From the NCBI GenBank assembly GCA_947443645.1, contig CANEXF010000005.1, positions 62,001 through 126,000 of the forward strand: a stretch of DNA of 64,000 nucleotides. The letters are read 5' to 3'. The translations under genes and the position numbers were made by a program. Position 1 is the stretch's first letter. Each line of letters opens with the position of its first letter. Source of the stretch: Comamonadaceae bacterium. Lineage in GTDB: Bacteria; Pseudomonadota; Gammaproteobacteria; Burkholderiales; Burkholderiaceae_C. A model generated the notes under the pieces. The model was not told the DNA's origin and made no database searches. It saw nothing but the letters and a program-made list of their open reading frames with translations. Positions 46,587-56,397 of this stretch are shown piece by piece.

Positions 46587-49523
46587 TCAAGCCAAGCGGC
46601 TTAGCTGCACCCTGAGTTTTTCCAGCGTCGCGGTGTAGTCGCTCAAGCGCTTTTGCTCTTGCGCCAATACGGCAGGCGGCACTTTGCTGACAAATGCTTC
46701 GTTGGCGAGCTTGGCATTGACTTTGATGAGTTCACCTTCCAGGCGGGTGACTTCCTTGCCAAGACGGGCTTTCTCTGCGGCTACATCGACTTCCATGTGC
46801 AGGCACACCCGTGCCTCGCCGACCACAGCCACTGGCGCGGCTTGTGCGGCTGCAGCCCAGGAGGGATCGTCTTCAAATACCTTGACTTCGCTGAGCTTGG
46901 CCAATGACTTGAGCACGGGCGCAACGCCAGTCATGAAGGCGGTGTCGCCGACCACAAACAGCGGCAGCCGTGTTGCGGGCGACACATTCATTTCGCCGCG
47001 CAGGTTGCGGCAAGCGTCCACCAGGGTCTTGAGCTTGGCAACATGCGCTTCAGCTTTCTCGTCAATTTTTTCTGGCTGGCTTTTCGGGTAGGCCGCCTGG
47101 CCTATGTAAGCGGTCTTTTTGATGCCGGCAACCGGTGCGACTTTTTGCCACAGTTCTTCGGTGATGAAAGGAATCAGCGGATGGGCCAGCCGCAAGATGC
47201 CTTCGAGCGTGCGTATCAGCGTGCGACGCGTGGCGCGTTTTTGTGAATCGTTGCCGGTCTGGATCTGCACCTTGGCGATTTCCAGATACCAGTCGCAAAA
47301 TTCGTCCCAGACGAACTGGTAAATACTGCCGGCCACATTGTCCAGACGGTACTCGGCAAAGCCTTTTGCCACATCGGCTTCCACGCGTTGAAGCGTTGAC
47401 GAGATCCAGCGATCAGCCTGGGAGAAGCTCATGTAGTTGTGAAACTCGCCCGCAGGCGCGATCTCGCGTCCTGCTTCGTCCAAGCGTGCTGGCTGGCATT
47501 GGTCCTTGGTGTGCTCGGCCAGGCCGCAGTCCTGGCCTTCGCAGTTCATCAGGGTGAAGCGCGTGGCGTTCCAGAGCTTGTTGCAGAAGTTACGGTAGCC
47601 CTCGCAGCGCTTGCTGTCGAAGTTGATGCTGCGGCCCAGGCTGGCCAGTGATGCAAACGTGAAGCGCAAGGCATCGGCGCCATAGCCAGGAATACCCGCC
47701 GGGAATTCTTTTTCTGTGTTCTTGCGAACCTGCGGCGCGGTCTCGGGCTTGCGCAGACCTTGCGAGCGCTTGTCGAGCAGGGGCGCCAGCTCAATGCCGT
47801 CGATCAGATCCACCGGATCCAGCACATTGCCTTCGGACTTGCTCATCTTCTTGCCGTGCGAGTCCTTTACCAGGCCGTGGATGTACACGTGATGAAAGGG
47901 CACCTGACCGGTGAAATGCGTCGTCATCATGATCATCCGGGCAACCCAGAAGAAGATGATGTCGTAGCCTGTGACGAGCACGCTCGATGGCAAAAAGAGG
48001 TCGAGCTCTTTTGTTTTTTCAGGCCAGCCCAAGGACGAGAAGGGCACGAGAGCCGATGAGTACCAGGTGTCCAGCACGTCTTCATCACGCGTGAGTGTTT
48101 TGCCGGGTGCCTGTTTTTGTGCTTCTTCTTCATTGCAAGCGACATAGACCTTGCCGTCTTCGTCGTACCACGCCGGAATCTGATGGCCCCACCAGAGCTG
48201 GCGCGAGATACACCAGTCCTGGATGTTGTTCATCCACTGGTTGTAGGTGTTGACCCATTGCTCGGGCACAAACTTGACGGCACCGCTGTCGACCGCATCA
48301 ATGGCTTTTTGGGCAATGGATTTACCGGTTGGGTCCTTGTCCGAAACCTTGTTCATCGCCACAAACCATTGGTCGGTAAGCATGGGCTCAATCACCTGGC
48401 CGGTGCGTGCGCAGCGCGGCACCATGAGTTTGTGTTTTTTGACTTCAACCAGAAAGCCTTGCGCTTCGAGATCTGCGACTATGGCCTTTCGGGCAACGAA
48501 GCGGTCAAGCCCACGGTATTTTTCAGGCGCGGTGTCATTGATGGCCGCATCCAGCGTGAGCACGCCAATGACGGGCAGCTTGTGGCGCTGGCCAACGGCA
48601 TAGTCGTTTGTGTCGTGTGCTGGCGTGACTTTGACCACGCCGGTGCCAAAGGCCTTGTCCACATAGTCGTCGGCAATCACCGGAATGCACCGACCGCACA
48701 GCGGCAACACCACCTCTTTTCCAATCAACTGCAGGTAGCGTTCGTCTTCAGGATGAACCATCACCGCAACGTCGCCGAGCATGGTTTCGGGCCGTGTCGT
48801 GGCCACCGTCAACGAACCCGAACCATCAGCCAGAGGATAGCGGATATGCCACATGAAGCCGTCTTCTTCCTCGCTTTCAACTTCCAGATCACTGACGGCG
48901 GATTTGAGAACCGGATCCCAGTTGACCAGACGTTTTCCGCGGTAAATCAGGCCCTGCTCATACAGCTGCACAAAAGTCGAGGTGACCACCTTGGACATTT
49001 TCGGGTCCATCGTGAAGTACTCGTGTTTCCAGGACACCGAGTCGCCCATGCGGCGCATCTGGCGCGTGATGGTCGAGCCTGATTCTTCCTTCCATTCCCA
49101 CACCTTGGCGACAAAGTTCTTGCGGCCCAGGTCATGCCGGGTCTGGCCCGCACCCTGCAGCTGGCGCTCGACCACGATCTGGGTGGCAATGCCCGCATGG
49201 TCGGTGCCAGGCACCCACAGCGTGTTGTCGCCCTTCATGCGGTGGTAGCGCGTGAGCGAATCCATGATGGTCTGGTTGAACGCATGGCCCATGTGCAGCG
49301 TGCCGGTCACATTGGGCGGCGGCAGCTGCACGCAAAACGAGGGTTTGCTGGCATCCAGCGTCGGTTCATACTGCCCGCTTTGCTCCCACAACGGTCCCCA
49401 CTGGCTTTCAATCGCAGTAGGCTCGAATGACTTGGACAGACTGTCCAGCCCCGGCGTGGGTGGCGCCACTTTGGCGGCATCAGTAACGGGGGTGGCGGTC
49501 GTGGGGTTGGCAGCGTTGGTCAT
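46587..49523 (-). CDS. valS: valyl-tRNA synthetase
   Basis: 978-residue class Ia synthetase. The HIGH-type motif is [12 protein letters not shown] near residue 75, KMSKS in KKMSKSEGN near 565, and the editing domain has [10 protein letters not shown]. The C-terminal coiled-coil arm ([20 protein letters not shown] and [11 protein letters not shown]) is present. The N-terminus adds about 28 low-complexity residues ([14 protein letters not shown]). Essential gene; convergent with the previous gene. Confidence 0.98.
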   Translation of the reverse strand: MTNAANPTTATPVTDAAKVAPPTPGLDSLSKSFEPTAIESQWGPLWEQSGQYEPTLDASKPSFCVQLPPPNVTGTLHMGHAFNQTIMDSLTRYHRMKGDNTLWVPGTDHAGIATQIVVERQLQGAGQTRHDLGRKNFVAKVWEWKEESGSTITRQMRRMGDSVSWKHEYFTMDPKMSKVVTSTFVQLYEQGLIYRGKRLVNWDPVLKSAVSDLEVESEEEDGFMWHIRYPLADGSGSLTVATTRPETMLGDVAVMVHPEDERYLQLIGKEVVLPLCGRCIPVIADDYVDKAFGTGVVKVTPAHDTNDYAVGQRHKLPVIGVLTLDAAINDTAPEKYRGLDRFVARKAIVADLEAQGFLVEVKKHKLMVPRCARTGQVIEPMLTDQWFVAMNKVSDKDPTGKSIAQKAIDAVDSGAVKFVPEQWVNTYNQWMNNIQDWCISRQLWWGHQIPAWYDEDGKVYVACNEEEAQKQAPGKTLTRDEDVLDTWYSSALVPFSSLGWPEKTKELDLFLPSSVLVTGYDIIFFWVARMIMMTTHFTGQVPFHHVYIHGLVKDSHGKKMSKSEGNVLDPVDLIDGIELAPLLDKRSQGLRKPETAPQVRKNTEKEFPAGIPGYGADALRFTFASLASLGRSINFDSKRCEGYRNFCNKLWNATRFTLMNCEGQDCGLAEHTKDQCQPARLDEAGREIAPAGEFHNYMSFSQADRWISSTLQRVEADVAKGFAEYRLDNVAGSIYQFVWDEFCDWYLEIAKVQIQTGNDSQKRATRRTLIRTLEGILRLAHPLIPFITEELWQKVAPVAGIKKTAYIGQAAYPKSQPEKIDEKAEAHVAKLKTLVDACRNLRGEMNVSPATRLPLFVVGDTAFMTGVAPVLKSLAKLSEVKVFEDDPSWAAAAQAAPVAVVGEARVCLHMEVDVAAEKARLGKEVTRLEGELIKVNAKLANEAFVSKVPPAVLAQEQKRLSDYTATLEKLRVQLSRLA

Positions 49524-49623
49524 GGAGCAATGAAAAGCGGCATCGAAGTGATGCCGCTACAGGTTGGATAGAACTGCGCTGATTTTATTCGACTGGCTCG
49601 CCCGAGCTGTTTATGGCGGCAAA

Positions 49624-50682
49624 TCAGATGCCCGCCGGCTTCTTCAACAAGAGCATGCGGTCCTGCGGCTGGAGTTCCAGGGTCTTGATGTCGCTACCAT
49701 GGAGCAGCGTCAGCCTGACGGGCGCGTCCGGCGCTGCGCGTGCCCAGAGCTTTTTATAAAAGCCCTCCAGCGAATGAACTTCGCTGCCGTCCACGGCCAG
49801 CACGATTTCGCCGGCTTGCAACCCGGCCTGCGCGGCCGGGCTGTCGTCACTGACCCGCACGATTTGAACCCGCCCGCCGTCGTCCTTGGATGTCAGCCCC
49901 AACCATGGCCTGCGGCTTTGGCGGCTGCTGCCAAATTGCTGCATCTCGGTCAATATGGGTTTAAGCAAGTCTGTCGGCACAAACATATTGCCAGGCTGGA
50001 GGCGGTTTTCGCCCATCACATCCATCACCAGCAGCGATCCTATGCCTATGAGTTCACCCCTCTGGTTGAACAATGGCGCGCCGCTGTGGTTGCCAGTGCC
50101 GGCAGTCACGGGCGGGCTGGTGAACAAGGCCGTGTCCAGGTGGTACTCCCAGCTTCCTGAAAAGGCGCGCTGGCTCACCAGTCTGGTCATGCTCACGTCA
50201 GAATCCTCGCCATCGGCCGTCGCGCCGGTGGCCACCATCAACGCTTCTCCGGGAACCAGGTCCTGCAGACTTCCGAGTTTCACCGGCAGCACGCCCTGCA
50301 GCGGCAGCAGCGACCTGAGCAGCCCAAAACCGGTGGCCAGGTCATAGGCCACAGCGGTGGCTGGCAATACCCGCTTGTCCTCGGTGATGATGTCGATCTG
50401 CTGGGCTTCGAGCATCAGGTAGCCTATGGTCAGGACCAGGCCGTCGGGTGCAATCACCACGCCCGAGCCGCTGCGGTTGAGGCCCAGCGTCTGGCTTGAG
50501 CGCGCGTCCTCAATCGCCTGCGTATGAACGCCGACAACCGCCGCATGGGCCAGGCGCATCGCGCTCAGCGTGGCGGGTGTGTCTGGGGGCGGGTCAGTCG
50601 CCGCATGGCAAGGCGTCAGCGCAGCCGCGGCGGGCAGCAGCATCGCGACGACAAGTAACCGCCACCAGGGTGAAGCACGCAT
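49624..50682 (-). CDS. S1C (DegP-like) serine protease homologue with PDZ domain, catalytic His missing
   Basis: 352 residues. Signal peptide about 1-28 (LLVVAMLLPAAAAL). The trypsin-like domain (about 40-250) has GSGVVIAPDGLVLTIGYLM where active proteases read TNxHV, so the catalytic His is absent; Asp may be in DLATGFGLLR and the Ser site is GNHSGAPLF rather than GNSGGPL. The PDZ domain (about 255-340) has RRPWLGLTSK and VSDDSPAAQAGLQAGEIVLAVDG. It may act as a periplasmic chaperone or peptide-binding protein. ATG 50682 follows GGAG by 8 nt. Confidence 0.87.
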   Translation of the reverse strand: MRASPWWRLLVVAMLLPAAAALTPCHAATDPPPDTPATLSAMRLAHAAVVGVHTQAIEDARSSQTLGLNRSGSGVVIAPDGLVLTIGYLMLEAQQIDIITEDKRVLPATAVAYDLATGFGLLRSLLPLQGVLPVKLGSLQDLVPGEALMVATGATADGEDSDVSMTRLVSQRAFSGSWEYHLDTALFTSPPVTAGTGNHSGAPLFNQRGELIGIGSLLVMDVMGENRLQPGNMFVPTDLLKPILTEMQQFGSSRQSRRPWLGLTSKDDGGRVQIVRVSDDSPAAQAGLQAGEIVLAVDGSEVHSLEGFYKKLWARAAPDAPVRLTLLHGSDIKTLELQPQDRMLLLKKPAGI

Positions 50683-50739
50683 GAGGAACTCCAGTGAACG
50701 CGGGTTGGACACATGTCGACGATGCACCTGTTTCAAGGG

Positions 50740-50958
50740 CTACGCAAGCGGGTCAAGAGAGTCAAGAGCGTCAAGGGGCTGCGCTGCGGCCGCTGCAACA
50801 CAGCTTTGCAACACGGCCGTGTCACCGAGCTGATTGGCCATGATAAGAATCAGTCTGGCATTGAGCAGCTCGGATTGCTCCCGGCTTAGACCCAGGTGGG
50901 CGTCCAGCAGGGATTCATAGAACGCATCCGCATCCTGAAAATTAAGCTCGGATTTCAT
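50740..50958 (-). CDS. DUF2783 family small protein
   Basis: 72 residues: DADAFYESLLDAHLGLSREQSELLNARLILIMANQLGD is the family pattern (DAFYESLLDAH and NARLILIMANQLGD cited). Genes of this family usually sit next to a flavin monooxygenase, as here, with an ATGA overlap. Function unknown; it may be an accessory subunit. Confidence 0.85.
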   Translation of the reverse strand: MKSELNFQDADAFYESLLDAHLGLSREQSELLNARLILIMANQLGDTAVLQSCVAAAAAQPLDALDSLDPLA

Positions 50959-52772
50959 GACACCTCCCCAAAAGTGACCGCCAAAGCCATCGCGGCGGCC
51001 TGCGCCAGCGACGCATCAATCGCCACGCCGGTCGCGGCGATGTAGCTGTCGGGTCTGAGCAGCGCCCAGCCCAGGGCCGGCGCCTGGCAAGTGGCCCGCA
51101 GCTGACCTTGTGGGTCGCTCACCTGTTCGCGCACGCCAGCTTGCGCACCCGCGGCGAGCACTTGCACGCAGCGCATGTCACGCGCAAGGCAAAGCGCCCT
51201 GAGGCGAGCCACAGCCCTGGGTGGCAAGGGCGCAAACACCAGCAGCAGCAAGCGCCCGCCAGCCCAGCGCAGCAGATCCATCAGGTCGCCCCGGCTGCCA
51301 TCAGCCCAGGTCAGGGCGACGTTTTGCGTGGCGCGGCCGCCTTCTGCCCGGCAGATGTCTGAGGAGGTATAGCTGTTGGGAACAGACATGCGGCCGGTGT
51401 TGACCAGTTGCCGCGCAAACACATACTGGCGCGCCAGGCTCAGGGCGGCGCTGCGAAACAGGCGCTCGGCGCCATCAGCGGGACGCAGGAAGCGCGTGGT
51501 GCGCCTCGTTACCACCGCGTTTTCATGCGCAGCCTGGTGCCGCTCCTGGTGGTAGCTGTCCAGCAACTGCGGCCCGGCGCGGCCCTGCAGCACGGCGGCC
51601 AGCTTCCAGGCCAGGTTGTCTGCATCCTGCACGCCAGAGTTACCGCCGCGCGCGCCAAAAGGGCTGACCACATGGGCCGCATCGCCGGCAAAAAACACCC
51701 GTCCATGGCGCAGCCTGTCCAGGTATTCGCTTTTGTAGGCGTAAGGGCCAACCCAGACAATCTCGCATTCGTCGGGGCCCAGCGCACGGCCAAACTGCAA
51801 CTTGAGCCTGTCGCGCACGGTCTCCTCGCGGCTGATGGCTTGCGGGTCGGCGTCTGGCGGCATCTGATAGTCAATGCGCCAGACGCCATCGGCCATCAGG
51901 TGTTGCCAGACGGCCCGATCTTCGTTGAACGGCGCCTCAATCCAGGTATGGCGCTCGGCTGGCGGCGGGTTTTTAAAGCGCACATCGGCAATACACCAGC
52001 GGTCAGCACCTTTTTTGGCAGTGACCGCGGCCTGGCACCAGGCGCGAAAAGGGCTGTGCGAACCAGTGCAGTCGACCACATGGTCGGCCTCCAGCTGATA
52101 GCTGCCGGCGGGCGTGTCCAAAGTCAGCGTGGCGAATTCGGCGTTTTGCGCAAAGGCCGTGATGCGGTGGCACCAGCGCAGCTCAGCCAGTCCCCCGGCT
52201 GCCGCTTGGCTTGAACCCGTCGCCAGCGTTTGCTCTGGCTGTCCTTGGACAGTCTCGGGGTGAACGGCGCCGCTCAATGCCTGGAGCTGCTCCACAAGAA
52301 AGCCCTCGATATAAAACTGCTGGATATTGATGAAAGGCGGCTGCTGGCTCAGGCGGTGGCTTTGCTGCCGGCTCAGGTCGAAAGAATAGACCTCGTCATT
52401 ACCGGCAAAGGTGCGGCCTACGCTCCACTGCACGCCCTTGTTGGCGATGCGTTGGTAAATTCCCAGACGCTTGAAAATCTCCAGGGTTTTCTGCGCATAG
52501 CAGATGCCGCGTGAGGATGCGCCCTTGACGCCAACCGTGTTGTCCTCATCGAGCAGCAGCACCTTGACGCCGTATTGCGCCAGCGCACAGGCCAGCGCCA
52601 AGCCGGTGATGCCGCCACCGGCAATCACCACCGCGTGGCGCTTGAGCTCGCCGCTGCGAATCTCGGCAGGCTCCACAAATGGGTAAACCGGCAAGTGGTA
52701 GCCCGTCCCCCCTGAAAACTCATAGCCGTTGGTAAAAGCCGGCTTGGCGTAGGTCTTGTCGGTCTCCAGCAT
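50955..52772 (-). CDS. FAD-dependent aromatic-ring monooxygenase (MhpA/TfdB-like)
   Basis: 605 residues. FAD/NAD motif VVIAGGGITGLALACALAQ near 48, DG-type motif in VVDCTGSHSPFR, and the GD motif FFAGDAAHVVSPFGARGGNSG near 360, with DADNLAWKLAAVL after. The C-terminal thioredoxin-like domain (about 470-600) is typical of phenol hydroxylase-type enzymes. It would hydroxylate a phenolic substrate with NAD(P)H and oxygen. Operon with the VOC protein upstream and DUF2783 downstream. Substrate unknown. Confidence 0.9.
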   Translation of the reverse strand: MLETDKTYAKPAFTNGYEFSGGTGYHLPVYPFVEPAEIRSGELKRHAVVIAGGGITGLALACALAQYGVKVLLLDEDNTVGVKGASSRGICYAQKTLEIFKRLGIYQRIANKGVQWSVGRTFAGNDEVYSFDLSRQQSHRLSQQPPFINIQQFYIEGFLVEQLQALSGAVHPETVQGQPEQTLATGSSQAAAGGLAELRWCHRITAFAQNAEFATLTLDTPAGSYQLEADHVVDCTGSHSPFRAWCQAAVTAKKGADRWCIADVRFKNPPPAERHTWIEAPFNEDRAVWQHLMADGVWRIDYQMPPDADPQAISREETVRDRLKLQFGRALGPDECEIVWVGPYAYKSEYLDRLRHGRVFFAGDAAHVVSPFGARGGNSGVQDADNLAWKLAAVLQGRAGPQLLDSYHQERHQAAHENAVVTRRTTRFLRPADGAERLFRSAALSLARQYVFARQLVNTGRMSVPNSYTSSDICRAEGGRATQNVALTWADGSRGDLMDLLRWAGGRLLLLVFAPLPPRAVARLRALCLARDMRCVQVLAAGAQAGVREQVSDPQGQLRATCQAPALGWALLRPDSYIAATGVAIDASLAQAAAMALAVTFGEVS

Positions 52773-52830
52773 GCGTGCGTGCTCCGGCGTGGGTTGTCAG
52801 GCTACTTATTCAGCGTCAAAGATGACTCCG

Positions 52831-52875
52831 ACGCCCTGATGGCGGGCGCTGGCAGCTACAAATAAAATAGCAACC
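52831..52875 (-). repeat. short interspersed repeat, copy 4
   Basis: Minus strand GTTGCTATTTTATTTGTAGC then TGCCAGCGCCCGCCATCAGG. Shares TAGCTGCCAGCGCCCG exactly with copy 2. It lies in the 112-nt gap between the VOC and monooxygenase genes. Confidence 0.7.
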
Positions 52876-52884
52876 AGCTTTATT

Positions 52885-53550
52885 TCAGGGTTTGGCAGAT
52901 GCTTTTTTGACGAACTCGGGTCTGTCGTTTTGTGCCGGCTTGAGCGCCTGCTCTGCCCTGCCCAGTGCCCGTTCTGCGCGCCATTGTTGCTTGCGCGCAG
53001 TCCAGTCGGCGAGCCTGGCATGGGCGCTTGTGCTTTCCTTTTGCATCTGGAATTCGTCAGCCAGTTGCGCCGTGAGTTCCAGCCGCACGCCATTCGGGTC
53101 AAAAAAGTAAATGCTTTTGAAAATGTGGTGGTCGGTCACGCCCAATACTTCCACGCCTTCGGCTTCGAGCCGCGCCTTCATGGATTGCAGATCGGCCTCG
53201 CTGTCCACCCGAAAAGAAATGTGGTTGACCCAGGCCGGCGTGTTGGGCGATGGCAAGGCCGCCACGTCGTCGCCCAGATCAAAAAATGCGATGAATGAAC
53301 CATCCTGGAGGCGAAAGAAAAAATGCGTATAAGGACAATACTCACCCGTGCTGGGCACGTAGTCACTCTGGATGATGTGGTAGAGCGGCAGGCCCAGGAT
53401 GTCCTCGTAAAAATGCCGGGTTTCTTCGGCATCGCGGGCGCGGTAAGCGTAATGGTGCAGCTGATGAATGGGCGCGGCTGGCGGCAGCCCCACGTCCTGC
53501 AGGCCCGCGCGTGTTTGGCTTGGGGGAGCTGATTTGGCAAGCGAAGTCAT
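52885..53550 (-). CDS. VOC (glyoxalase/extradiol dioxygenase) superfamily protein
   Basis: 221 residues. One VOC module about 35-165: IHQLHHYAYRARDAEETRHFYEDILGL at the start (metal His), CPYTHFFFRLQDGSFIAFFD, WVNHISFRVDSEADL (second His region) and FFDPNGVRLELT (metal Glu). A basic, alanine-rich C-terminal extension follows. ATG 53550 has AGGAGA about 9 nt upstream. Together with the flavin monooxygenase it suggests aromatic ring processing, but it could be a non-cleaving binding protein. Confidence 0.85.
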   Translation of the reverse strand: MTSLAKSAPPSQTRAGLQDVGLPPAAPIHQLHHYAYRARDAEETRHFYEDILGLPLYHIIQSDYVPSTGEYCPYTHFFFRLQDGSFIAFFDLGDDVAALPSPNTPAWVNHISFRVDSEADLQSMKARLEAEGVEVLGVTDHHIFKSIYFFDPNGVRLELTAQLADEFQMQKESTSAHARLADWTARKQQWRAERALGRAEQALKPAQNDRPEFVKKASAKP

Positions 53551-53911
53551 AGAGGCAAATCTCCTTGGCGCTGCGGACAAAAGCCGTTGGCAGCAGTGTT
53601 TACTTATCCGTCACCAATTCACTTTAACGTAACGCACACAAGCTGCCAAGCCCGCATTGGGCTGCTTTTTCGAGGGCGACAGCCCAGCCCCCCGACCCAC
53701 CTGTGCCCATTTGGAACACTATTTGGGATGCTATCCAGGACGCTTTTAGGTGGCTCCGGACCATAGCGATTTTCAATTTTTCAAATTAATTTCAAGTACT
53801 GGACGGCTGGCCACTATCGGATTAAGGTGTGGCCGTCTTCAACCTCAGGCTTGAAGCCACCCGTGATAGATGTCCATTTGTTTTGTTTGATCAAACCTCA
53901 AGGAGATTTCC
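53551..53911. promoter_or_regulatory. 361-nt divergent control region (VOC operon / rubrerythrin operon)
   Basis: No gene-like frame. It holds a perfect 12-bp palindrome GTTTGATCAAAC at 53885-53896 just before the rubrerythrin ribosome-binding site, and an AT-rich stretch with AAATTAATTT at about 53783-53792. It must contain both divergent promoters. Confidence 0.5.
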
Positions 53912-54334
53912 ATGGCCGCACTTAAAGGCTCCCGCACGGAAGAAAACCTCAAAGCTGCATTTGCTGGCGAATCCCAAGCCAATAGACGCTACCTGTATTT
54001 CGCCAACAAGGCTGATGTCGAAGGCCAGCCAGACGTTGCAGCGCTGTTTCGCTCCACCGCTGAAGGCGAAACCGGTCACGCGCACGGCCACCTGGAATGG
54101 CTGGAGCAATGCGGCGACCCGGCGACTGGTCTGCCTTTTGGCGCTACCCGCCAAAACCTGGCATCGGCCGTGGCCGGCGAGACCCATGAGTACACCGACA
54201 TGTACCCGGGCATGGCCAAAACCGCGCGCGATGAAGGCCATGACGAAGTGGCCGACTGGTTCGAGACGCTGGCCAAGGCAGAGCGCTCACATGCGAACCG
54301 ATACAGCAAGGCGCTGGCCGAACTGGTCGATTGA
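53912..54334 (+). CDS. rubrerythrin (diiron domain only)
   Basis: 140 residues. Four-helix ferritin-like diiron fold: [54 protein letters not shown] and [12 protein letters not shown] carry the Glu/His ligands. The C-terminal rubredoxin domain of classical rubrerythrin is absent, so electrons must come from a partner. Such proteins reduce hydrogen peroxide. ATG 53912 is preceded by AAGGAG. First gene of a three-gene set. Confidence 0.93.
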   Translation: MAALKGSRTEENLKAAFAGESQANRRYLYFANKADVEGQPDVAALFRSTAEGETGHAHGHLEWLEQCGDPATGLPFGATRQNLASAVAGETHEYTDMYPGMAKTARDEGHDEVADWFETLAKAERSHANRYSKALAELVD

Positions 54335-54355
54335 TTTTGATAAGTGAGGCAAGCC

Positions 54356-55705
54356 ATGGCAACAGAAGGGAATCTGCAAGCGCCCACCCGTCACGCAATT
54401 GACTGGAAAAATCCGGACTACTACAAGCAGGCGTCTGCATTTCACGAACTCGAACGCATCTTCGATATTTGCCATGGCTGCCGGCGCTGCGTCAGTTTGT
54501 GCGGGGCCTTTCCGACACTGTTTGACTTGGTCGACAACAGTCCTGGAGGTGAAGTTGTGGGTGTCGCGAGGCAGGACTACTGGAAGGTCGTGAACCAGTG
54601 CTATCTGTGCGACCTGTGCTACATGACCAAGTGCCCCTATGTGCCGCCGCACGAGTTCAACCTCGACTTCCCACACGCCATGCTGCGCGCCAAGGCCATC
54701 AAGTTCAAAAACGGCGATGTCGGTCTGGCTGAACGCTTCCTGGCCTCTACCGATGTGCATGGCCAGTTTGCCGGCATTCCGGTGGTGGTTCAGCTTGCCA
54801 ACGCGGTGAACAAAACCAAACCCGCGCGGGCCGTGATGGAAAAGGTATTAGGCGTGGACAAGACCGCCTGGTTGCCCGAGCTGGCGGCGCAAAAGTTTCG
54901 CGCAAGCGCGCAGGAGTCGCCGCCTCACGCCATCAAAGATGGGCTCAAGACACCTGGCAAGGTCGCGATTTTTTCGACCTGTTACATCAACTACAACGAA
55001 CCCGGCATTGGCCACGACCTGCTCAAGGTGCTGGACCATAACGAAGTGCCCTATGTGCTGGTTGAAAAAGAGAAATGCTGCGGCATGCCCAAACTGGAGC
55101 TTGGCGACCTCGATTCAGTCGATGCCAGCAGGCAGGCCAACATAGCGGTGCTGGTCAAATACGCACGGGACGGCTTTGCCATCCTGAGCGCGGTGCCCAG
55201 CTGCACGCTGATGTTCAAGCAGGAGATCCCGTTGATGTACCCGGACGATGCAGATGTGCAGCTGGTCAAGGAACACATGTGGGACCCGTTTGAATACCTG
55301 ATGGCGCGCAAACGCGATGGCCTGCTCAAGACCGAATTTCCCGTGCCGCTGGGCAAGATCAGCTATCAGATTCCCTGCCACGGCCGGGTCCAGAACATCG
55401 GCAAAAAAACCGAGGAAATGCTCAAAATGGTGCCAGGCACCAGTGTTCAAACCCATGAGCGCTGCTCAGGCCACGCCGGCACCTTTGGTGTGAAGGTGCC
55501 CTACCACCAGCAAGCCATGAAAATCGGCAAGCCGCTGTTCAAGGCCATGGCCGAACACCGGGATGGCGGCCCGCCGGATGTCATCAGCAGCGACTGTCCA
55601 CTGGGCGGCCACCATATCGCTCAGGGCTTTGCGGTCAACCAGCTGGGCTCCGTGCCGCAAGCCCATCCCCTGACGCTGATACGCACCGCCTACGGACTCA
55701 GCTAG
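54356..55705 (+). CDS. GlpC/HdrD-like Fe-S oxidoreductase
   Basis: 449 residues. Two ferredoxin-type 4Fe-4S motifs near the N-terminus: [11 protein letters not shown] and [13 protein letters not shown]. Two CCG-type domains follow, one with [12 protein letters not shown] and one with [11 protein letters not shown], as in heterodisulfide reductase and glycerol-3-phosphate dehydrogenase C subunits. ATG 54356 has GAGG upstream. Located 21 nt after the rubrerythrin gene, it is a plausible electron donor for it. Confidence 0.92.
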   Translation: MATEGNLQAPTRHAIDWKNPDYYKQASAFHELERIFDICHGCRRCVSLCGAFPTLFDLVDNSPGGEVVGVARQDYWKVVNQCYLCDLCYMTKCPYVPPHEFNLDFPHAMLRAKAIKFKNGDVGLAERFLASTDVHGQFAGIPVVVQLANAVNKTKPARAVMEKVLGVDKTAWLPELAAQKFRASAQESPPHAIKDGLKTPGKVAIFSTCYINYNEPGIGHDLLKVLDHNEVPYVLVEKEKCCGMPKLELGDLDSVDASRQANIAVLVKYARDGFAILSAVPSCTLMFKQEIPLMYPDDADVQLVKEHMWDPFEYLMARKRDGLLKTEFPVPLGKISYQIPCHGRVQNIGKKTEEMLKMVPGTSVQTHERCSGHAGTFGVKVPYHQQAMKIGKPLFKAMAEHRDGGPPDVISSDCPLGGHHIAQGFAVNQLGSVPQAHPLTLIRTAYGLS

Positions 55706-55721
55706 CGCCCAAGGAGCCGGC

Positions 55722-56312
55722 ATGAAGACCACAAAAAAGATCACGCGCGAATCGCTCATGACGCTGGAGGCCTACAGCAAGCAACGCAAAGCGCAGCAGC
55801 CGCAGATCATCGCGCACCGCAAGCTGCGCAGCGTGCGCCTGGGCGAACACATCAACGTGCAGTTTGAAAGCGAAACCAGCGTGCGCTATCAGATCCAGGA
55901 AATGCTGCGCATCGAGAAGATCTTCGATGAGGAAGGCATTGCGCAGGAAATTGCGGTCTATGCACCCTTGGTGCCGGACGGCAGCAACTGGAAAGCCACC
56001 GTGCTGCTGGAGTACCCCGATGTCAATGAACGCAAGCGCGAACTGGCCCGACTGATAGGTGTCGAGGACCGGCTGTTTATAGAGCTGGAGGGCTACCCCA
56101 GGGTGTACGCGATTGCTGACGAAGACATGGCCAGGGAGAACGACGAAAAAACCTCGGCGGTCCATTTCGTACGCTTTGAACTCAGCCCCGCCATGTGCGC
56201 GGCGGTCAAGGCCGGTGCCAGCGTCAAGCTTGGCTGCGACCACACCCATTACCCAGCACATGCCGTGATTTCAGCTGAAACCATGGCCTCTCTGGCGAGT
56301 GATCTCAGTTAA
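55722..56312 (+). CDS. DUF3501 family protein
   Basis: 196 residues. ITRESLMTLEAYSKQRKAQQ, RSVRLGEHINVQFES and VRYQIQEMLRIEKIFDEEGI near the start, and FVRFELSPAM and LGCDHTHYPAH near the end fit DUF3501. It is the third gene after rubrerythrin and the Fe-S protein, 16 nt from the latter. This three-gene order is, to my knowledge, conserved in proteobacteria but uncharacterised. Function unknown. Confidence 0.85.
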   Translation: MKTTKKITRESLMTLEAYSKQRKAQQPQIIAHRKLRSVRLGEHINVQFESETSVRYQIQEMLRIEKIFDEEGIAQEIAVYAPLVPDGSNWKATVLLEYPDVNERKRELARLIGVEDRLFIELEGYPRVYAIADEDMARENDEKTSAVHFVRFELSPAMCAAVKAGASVKLGCDHTHYPAHAVISAETMASLASDLS

Positions 56313-56324
56313 GCAAAAGCCCCC

Positions 56325-56353
56325 GCTGCCGAAGCGGTGAAAGAATCGGCAGC
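56325..56353. terminator. hairpin between converging operons
   Basis: GCTGCCGA-N13-TCGGCAGC: perfect 8-bp arms between the DUF3501 and Bug genes. It has no T run, so it may be a weak or Rho-assisted terminator. Confidence 0.45.
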
Positions 56354-56397
56354 TGCATCTAATCAAAGGGTCTGAGCGTACAGAGTCGCAAGCGGCT

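Noticed and set aside
53885-53896. GTTTGATCAAAC read as an FNR/ANR box.
   Set aside because: An FNR box needs TTGAT-N4-ATCAA; here the two halves touch directly.
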